Below, in pieces: positions 6,173 through 8,192 of a stretch of DNA of 8,192 nucleotides. This DNA is from Hyphomicrobiales bacterium. GTDB lineage: Bacteria; Pseudomonadota; Alphaproteobacteria; Rhizobiales; Aestuariivirgaceae. The stretch spans positions 1 through 8,192 of the forward strand of contig JALVFB010000297.1 in assembly GCA_027030295.1 (NCBI GenBank), read 5' to 3'. Both the position numbers and the translations under genes were made by a program. Position 1 is the first letter of the stretch. The number at the start of each line of letters is the position of its first letter. The notes below the pieces were generated by a model. That model was not told the DNA's origin, did not search any database, and worked only from the letters and a program-made list of their open reading frames with translations.

Positions 6173-6176
6173 GCAT
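6163..6176. repeat. Perfect 14-base palindrome ATGCTTGCAAGCAT upstream of metK
   Basis: ATGCTTG is followed directly by its reverse complement CAAGCAT. It abuts the ATAAAG inverted repeat with no gap and contains the candidate metK -35 hexamer. A spacer-free palindrome forms no good RNA hairpin, so a dimeric DNA-binding protein is the more natural explanation. It also lies just past the lolA-like stop codon at 6196. Confidence 0.5.
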
Positions 6177-6190
6177 CCCGCGGCGGCGGG
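6177..6190 (-). terminator. GC stem downstream of the lolA-like gene
   Basis: On the minus strand CCCGC and GCGGG pair around the loop CGCC, six bases after the stop codon of the lolA-like gene. There is no T-run after it, so it is at most a weak terminator or a 3'-end stabilising stem. Confidence 0.2.
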
Positions 6191-6195
6191 GAGGG

Positions 6196-6870
6196 TCATT
6201 GCTGGCGCGCGCCAAAGTTCTGCCGCACGTTGCGCCGGCGCGTCCTCTCGCCATTGCGCGGCACGTGAAACAGGTTCCTGCTCACCCGCACGTCGCGTTG
6301 CAGTTTGCCCACCGTCACGGTGGTGCGCCGCCCCTGCGGGTCGATGACCGTCCACTGCTGGAGAATCCGCCGCACCGGATCATAGACCAGCAGCAGCTTG
6401 CCGGGCATGGACTTGTCGCGTCCGCGCAGGCTGATCAGCGCCAGCCCGTCCTGCTCGCGCACGTCCTCCACCACCGCGTCGCGCATGAGATCCACATGCC
6501 TGGCCAGCACGATCTTCAGCGGCGTTTTCGACAGCGGGAAATAGTCCACCTTGTCCCTGGCGTTGTTGCGAATGGCCACCCAGGTGCCGTCGGAAACGAT
6601 GGTGAGTGGGTGCGGCGGGGCGTATTCGAAGCGCATGCGCCCCGGCCGGGCGATGATGAACGTGCCGGTGGAAACCCGCCCGCGCGGACTGATCTGGGTG
6701 AACGTGCCCTTCAGCGTGCGGAAGGAGTTGAAGAAACCGGATACCTCCCGCAAGATCTGCATTTGCAGCGCGGTGAACTGCTGGGCCCGTCCCGGCAGGG
6801 CCGGCAGGGCGAGGCTGGCCGCCAGCAGGGCCAGCATCAGGCGGCGGGACGGCATGGTCTTTCCGGGCAT
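6196..6870 (-). CDS. lolA: LolA-family outer membrane lipoprotein carrier
   Basis: LolA-type proteins carry lipoproteins through the periplasm from the LolCDE inner membrane complex to the outer membrane. The 224-residue precursor begins with a signal peptide (MPGKTMPSRRLMLALLAASL..., cleavage probably near GRA-QQ at residue 29). The mature part has the family pattern LKGTFTQ (53-59), STGTFIIARPGRMRFEY (67-83), PLTIVSDGTWVAI (88-100), and DYFPLSKTPLK (109-119). The ATG at 6870 is chosen because it starts the signal peptide and has GAGGA 6 bases upstream; the open frame extends further but with no conserved sequence. An ATG five codons later is possible. The last 20 residues are unusually basic (NGERTRRRNVRQ). 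It sits 107 bases after xseB and may have its own promoter. The symbol is a family-level assignment; paralogues without proven Lol function exist. Confidence 0.88.
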   Translation of the reverse strand: MPGKTMPSRRLMLALLAASLALPALPGRAQQFTALQMQILREVSGFFNSFRTLKGTFTQISPRGRVSTGTFIIARPGRMRFEYAPPHPLTIVSDGTWVAIRNNARDKVDYFPLSKTPLKIVLARHVDLMRDAVVEDVREQDGLALISLRGRDKSMPGKLLLVYDPVRRILQQWTVIDPQGRRTTVTVGKLQRDVRVSRNLFHVPRNGERTRRRNVRQNFGARQQ

Positions 6871-6977
6871 CGGTTTTCCTCGTGCGATTCGGGTGGCCAC
6901 ATGGTTAACCGATTGTTGCCGACAAATCTTGACCATTCGTTGATATTTTCGTGGCGGCGCGAAAAGGCCGGCCGCCA
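6871..6977. other. Gap between xseB and the lolA-like gene
   Basis: The 107-base minus-strand gap begins with a GC-rich inverted repeat just after the xseB stop: TGGCGGC and GCCGCCA, 12-base loop, about 6952-6977. An AT-richer stretch follows with GGTTAACC at 6903-6910. The repeat lacks a following T-run and is a doubtful terminator. The AT-rich part could hold a lolA promoter, but I could not pick convincing -35 and -10 elements. Confidence 0.35.
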
Positions 6978-7244
6978 TCATCCGCCGTTGGCATCCGGGT
7001 CCAGCGGCTCGACGCCCGCCGGCGCGCCCTGTTCGTCGAGCACGATTTTCTCGATGCGCATCTCCGCCTGCCTGAGCAGCTGCTCGCAACGTTTCTTCAA
7101 CGCCGCTCCGCGCTCGTAGATGGCGATGGATTCGGCCAGCGGCACCTGCCCGCGTTCCAGCCGCTCCACGATTTTCTCCAGCTCGGCGATGGCTTCCTCG
7201 AAGCTCATCTCCTCCACCGGCCGCCGGGTCTGCTCTTCCGTCAT
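6978..7244 (-). CDS. xseB: Exodeoxyribonuclease VII small subunit XseB
   Basis: XseB is the small subunit of exonuclease VII, which with XseA degrades single-stranded DNA to oligonucleotides during repair. The 88-residue protein has the conserved core [20 protein letters not shown] (13-32), then [20 protein letters not shown] (35-54). It is almost entirely helical, with the heptad-like pattern expected for subunits that wrap the large subunit. The short C-terminal tail after residue 70 is variable, as usual. Its ATG at 7244 overlaps the stop codon of the upstream deacetylase-like gene in an ATGA junction, with GGGAGA in that gene as ribosome site, so the two are translationally coupled. xseA is not in the window. 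Confidence 0.96.
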   Translation of the reverse strand: MTEEQTRRPVEEMSFEEAIAELEKIVERLERGQVPLAESIAIYERGAALKKRCEQLLRQAEMRIEKIVLDEQGAPAGVEPLDPDANGG

Positions 7245-8182
7245 GACGCCGCTTCTCCCTCCATCAGCACCTTCACGTGCACCGCCACCGAGGCGGCCAG
7301 CGCCTTCAGGTCGTAGCCGCCTTCCAGCACCGAGACAATGCGTCCGCCGGCATGCGCATCCGCCACTTCCATCAGGCGCAGCGTGACCCAGGCGTAATCC
7401 TCCTCCGTCAGGTTCAGCGAGGCCAGCGGATCGCGGGCATGGGCGTCGAAGCCGGCGGAGATGATGATGAACTCCGGCGCGAAGTCGTTCAGCGCCGGCA
7501 GGATGCGCGTGCGCACCGCCTCGCGAAAACGCTGGCCGCCGGACTGCGGCGGCAGCGGGCAGTTGACCACGTTGCCGTGCGCGCCGGTTTCCGTGGCTTG
7601 GCCGGTGCCGGGATAGGCCGGGTGCTGATGCGTGGAGCAATACAGGATGTCGGCCTCGTCCCACACGATGTCCTGCGTGCCGTTGCCATGATGCACGTCG
7701 AAATCGACGATGGCCACCCGCTCCGCGCCCACCTCCTCGGTGAGGAAGCGCGCGGCGATGGCGGCGTTGTTGAACAGGCAGAAGCCCATGGCGGTGTGGC
7801 GCTCGGCATGATGTCCCGGCGGGCGGATGGCGCAGAAGGCGTTGTCCGCCTCGCGGTTGGCCACGGCCCGGGCGGCGCGCACCGCCGCCCCGGCGGCGCG
7901 CAGCGCGGCGCGCCAGCTTCCCGGCGAGAGTGTGGTGTCCGCATCGATGGCGAACAGGCCTTCTTCCGGCACGTGGTCGCGCACGGCTTCCACCAGCCCG
8001 GCGTCATGGGCCAGCAGCAGGTGGCTTTCATCGGCCAGCGGCGCTTGCTCGCGGGCGAGATCGGCGAAGGCCTCCGTGGCGAGAATCTTCTCGATGGCCA
8101 ACAGCCGCGCCGGCGATTCCGGATGCCCGGCCGGCGTGCGGTGCTCGAGGCAGTCGGGATGGCTCAGCAGCAATGTCGTCAT
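7241..8182 (-). CDS. Histone deacetylase superfamily amidohydrolase (class II / HDAH-like)
   Basis: This 313-residue cytoplasmic enzyme belongs to the arginase/deacetylase fold. It should be a zinc hydrolase acting on acetylated amines or lysines, such as acetylpolyamines or acetyl-proteins; the substrate cannot be told from sequence. Visible active-site elements are the His pair in RPPGHH (120-125), the zinc ligands D162 and H164 in DFDVHHG, the third ligand D246 in SAGFDAH, and the catalytic tyrosine Y290 in [17 protein letters not shown] (133-144) is typical of the class II branch. All catalytic residues are present. The start at 8182 gives the expected N-terminus [14 protein letters not shown] with TPAGHPE soon after; its ribosome site is mostly beyond the right edge, and no upstream in-frame stop is visible. 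It overlaps xseB by four bases. Confidence 0.95.
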   Translation of the reverse strand: MTTLLLSHPDCLEHRTPAGHPESPARLLAIEKILATEAFADLAREQAPLADESHLLLAHDAGLVEAVRDHVPEEGLFAIDADTTLSPGSWRAALRAAGAAVRAARAVANREADNAFCAIRPPGHHAERHTAMGFCLFNNAAIAARFLTEEVGAERVAIVDFDVHHGNGTQDIVWDEADILYCSTHQHPAYPGTGQATETGAHGNVVNCPLPPQSGGQRFREAVRTRILPALNDFAPEFIIISAGFDAHARDPLASLNLTEEDYAWVTLRLMEVADAHAGGRIVSVLEGGYDLKALAASVAVHVKVLMEGEAAS

Positions 8183-8192
8183 GACCGCATCT

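Noticed and set aside
6903..6910. GGTTAACC as a CtrA half-site before the lolA-like gene
   Set aside because: The second TTAA half at the required spacing is missing or only half matched, so a single 8-base palindrome is not enough to claim CtrA control.
1..8192. Mobile element, prophage, CRISPR array or defence system
   Set aside because: No transposase, integrase, phage gene, regularly spaced repeats, tRNA-linked attachment site or known defence domain was seen on either strand.

Overview
The window reads as chromosomal DNA from a GC-rich alphaproteobacterium. Supporting evidence is the strongly GC-biased third codon positions, the paired small hisF-hisE unit, the alphaproteobacterial style of MetK and LolA, and a class II-type deacetylase gene overlapping xseB. 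No species can be named from the sequence. Eight complete protein genes and one gene cut by the left edge are supported. No rRNA, tRNA, CRISPR array, transposase or integrase was seen.

Layout from left to right. Positions 1-1836 (minus strand) hold the first part of an archaic (CsuA/B-type) chaperone-usher pilus operon: a spore coat U-domain pilin, a PapD-like periplasmic chaperone, and the first 205 residues of an outer membrane usher that runs off the left edge. Positions 1837-2148 are an AT-richer non-coding stretch with a candidate promoter and several short symmetric or repeated motifs. Positions 2149-3284 (minus) encode hisE and hisF, overlapping by one base, for histidine biosynthesis. 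A 115-base divergent gap separates hisF from a plus-strand membrane sensor histidine kinase (3400-4866), which has no response regulator next to it. The kinase converges on metK (4885-6075, minus), S-adenosylmethionine synthetase. metK has an unusual leader: two adjacent palindromes overlapping a plausible promoter, followed by a 9-bp GC hairpin. Further right on the minus strand are a LolA-family lipoprotein carrier (6196-6870), xseB (6978-7244), and a histone-deacetylase-like amidohydrolase (7241-8182). The last two overlap by four bases and are probably co-transcribed.

How the genes work together. The pilus genes form a secretion and assembly set: the chaperone folds subunits in the periplasm, and the usher polymerises and exports them. 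hisE and hisF catalyse two steps of histidine synthesis. MetK makes the cell's methyl donor. XseB and LolA serve DNA repair and envelope biogenesis. Apart from the pilus operon these are core genes, and the most interesting unexplained sequence is non-coding: the metK control region and the pilus promoter region. I did not find evidence of a wholly new multi-gene system.
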